Assembly: GCA_025093555.1 (NCBI GenBank)
Contig: JAIWNF010000027.1
Coordinates: forward strand, 248,001-312,000
Origin: Circinella umbellata
Lineage: Eukaryota > Mucoromycota > Mucoromycetes > Mucorales > Lichtheimiaceae
DNA length: 64,000 nt
Reading direction: 5' to 3'
Shown here: positions 63,707 to 64,000 of the stretch, in pieces
Layout of the letters: every line of letters starts with the position of its first letter
How positions within the stretch are numbered: the first letter of the stretch is position 1
Translations under genes and position numbers: made by a program
Notes under the pieces: model-generated
Database searches by the model: none
What the model was told of the DNA's origin: nothing
Seen by the model: the letters and a program-made list of their open reading frames with translations, nothing else

Positions 63707-64000
63707 AAGGCAAAATTTCCTTCCTTTGTGGATTTGGAAAAGATGGTGCTTGAAGCAAAGAGGAAAATGATTGTTGTTTTGTCCAGTTCTGCTCTTTTTC
63801 TGGTTGGGCGTTTCACCTATAAAATAATATATAATTAACTTTTAATAACTACTCAAATTTGAATCCATTAATTCATTTATATATTATTACCTTATTGGAA
63901 CGCCCTAAACGATTGACCAAAAGTAAAGAGGGGGGGGATGGGTTTAAAGAAAAAAAAAAAGAAAAAAAGAAAAAAGAAAAGATGTAGAAATAAACTAAAA
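63582..64000 (-). other. OAZ1: 5' region of the antizyme gene
   Basis: On the minus strand a spliced leader is plausible: an exon ending TTCCAATAAG (about 63892), an intron to about 63819 with GTAATA donor and TTTTATAG acceptor, then a second exon from 63818 that includes a (TAG)n repeat (about 63680-63706). No ATG occurs in these exons before 63581. A frame continuous with the antizyme is blocked by a TAA at 63625-63627. A true start codon may lie beyond the window edge. The edge itself (63945-64000) is pyrimidine-rich on the minus strand. Confidence 0.4.

Overview
This window is AT-rich eukaryotic nuclear DNA, almost certainly from a Mucoromycota fungus (Mucorales-like). The basis is the many short introns with GTAAGT/GTATGT-type donors and TAG/AAG acceptors, a Fanzor-type TnpB-like relic, and protein sequences that fit the fungal versions of SLY1, MED8, TAH18, RTP1 and DUF1746. 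No rRNA, tRNA or CRISPR array was recognised. All exon coordinates below were worked out by hand by joining frames across splice sites. For the multi-exon genes the exon lengths add up to whole codons.

Layout. 0-9 kb: a Zn2Cys6 transcription factor (-), the cytosolic Fe-S assembly reductase TAH18/NDOR1 (+, 13 exons) and a TPR-MYND protein (-). 9-17 kb: a gene-poor stretch with decayed coding sequence, including a pseudogene (14.3-15.3 kb) hit by a ~101-bp Tc1/mariner-type MITE and a pair of inverted related segments (15.2-16.4 kb). 17-25 kb: a Ser-rich protein of unknown function, SLY1 (11 exons) and MED8, all on the minus strand. 25-32 kb: a second gene-poor zone with a retroelement ORF1-like relic and smaller fragments. 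32-46 kb: RTP1/TANGO6 (+), mitoribosomal bS6m (-), a mitoferrin (+), a DUF1746 membrane protein (+) and a large PPR protein (-). 46-49.5 kb: a long intergenic region with a striking cluster of TCTGATA motifs. 49.5-52 kb: an internally deleted Fanzor relic next to TRM8 (+). 52-59 kb: three tandem ubiquitin C-terminal hydrolase genes (-), with a small secreted-protein gene (+) and a Myb-like gene (-) between them. 59-64 kb: an R3H-SUZ protein (+) and an ornithine decarboxylase antizyme (-) whose 5' part lies at the window edge.

How the genes relate. There is no operon-like organisation; these are individually transcribed housekeeping genes. Two act in iron/Fe-S metabolism (TAH18 and mitoferrin), two in RNA polymerase II biology (MED8 and RTP1), one in ER-Golgi traffic (SLY1), one in tRNA modification (TRM8), and three in ubiquitin processing. 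The most interesting features are the Fanzor relic, the UCH array with conserved 12-nt microexons, the antizyme without an obvious frameshift site, the 46-49 kb motif cluster, and the tiny MITE built from repeats of its own end sequence.
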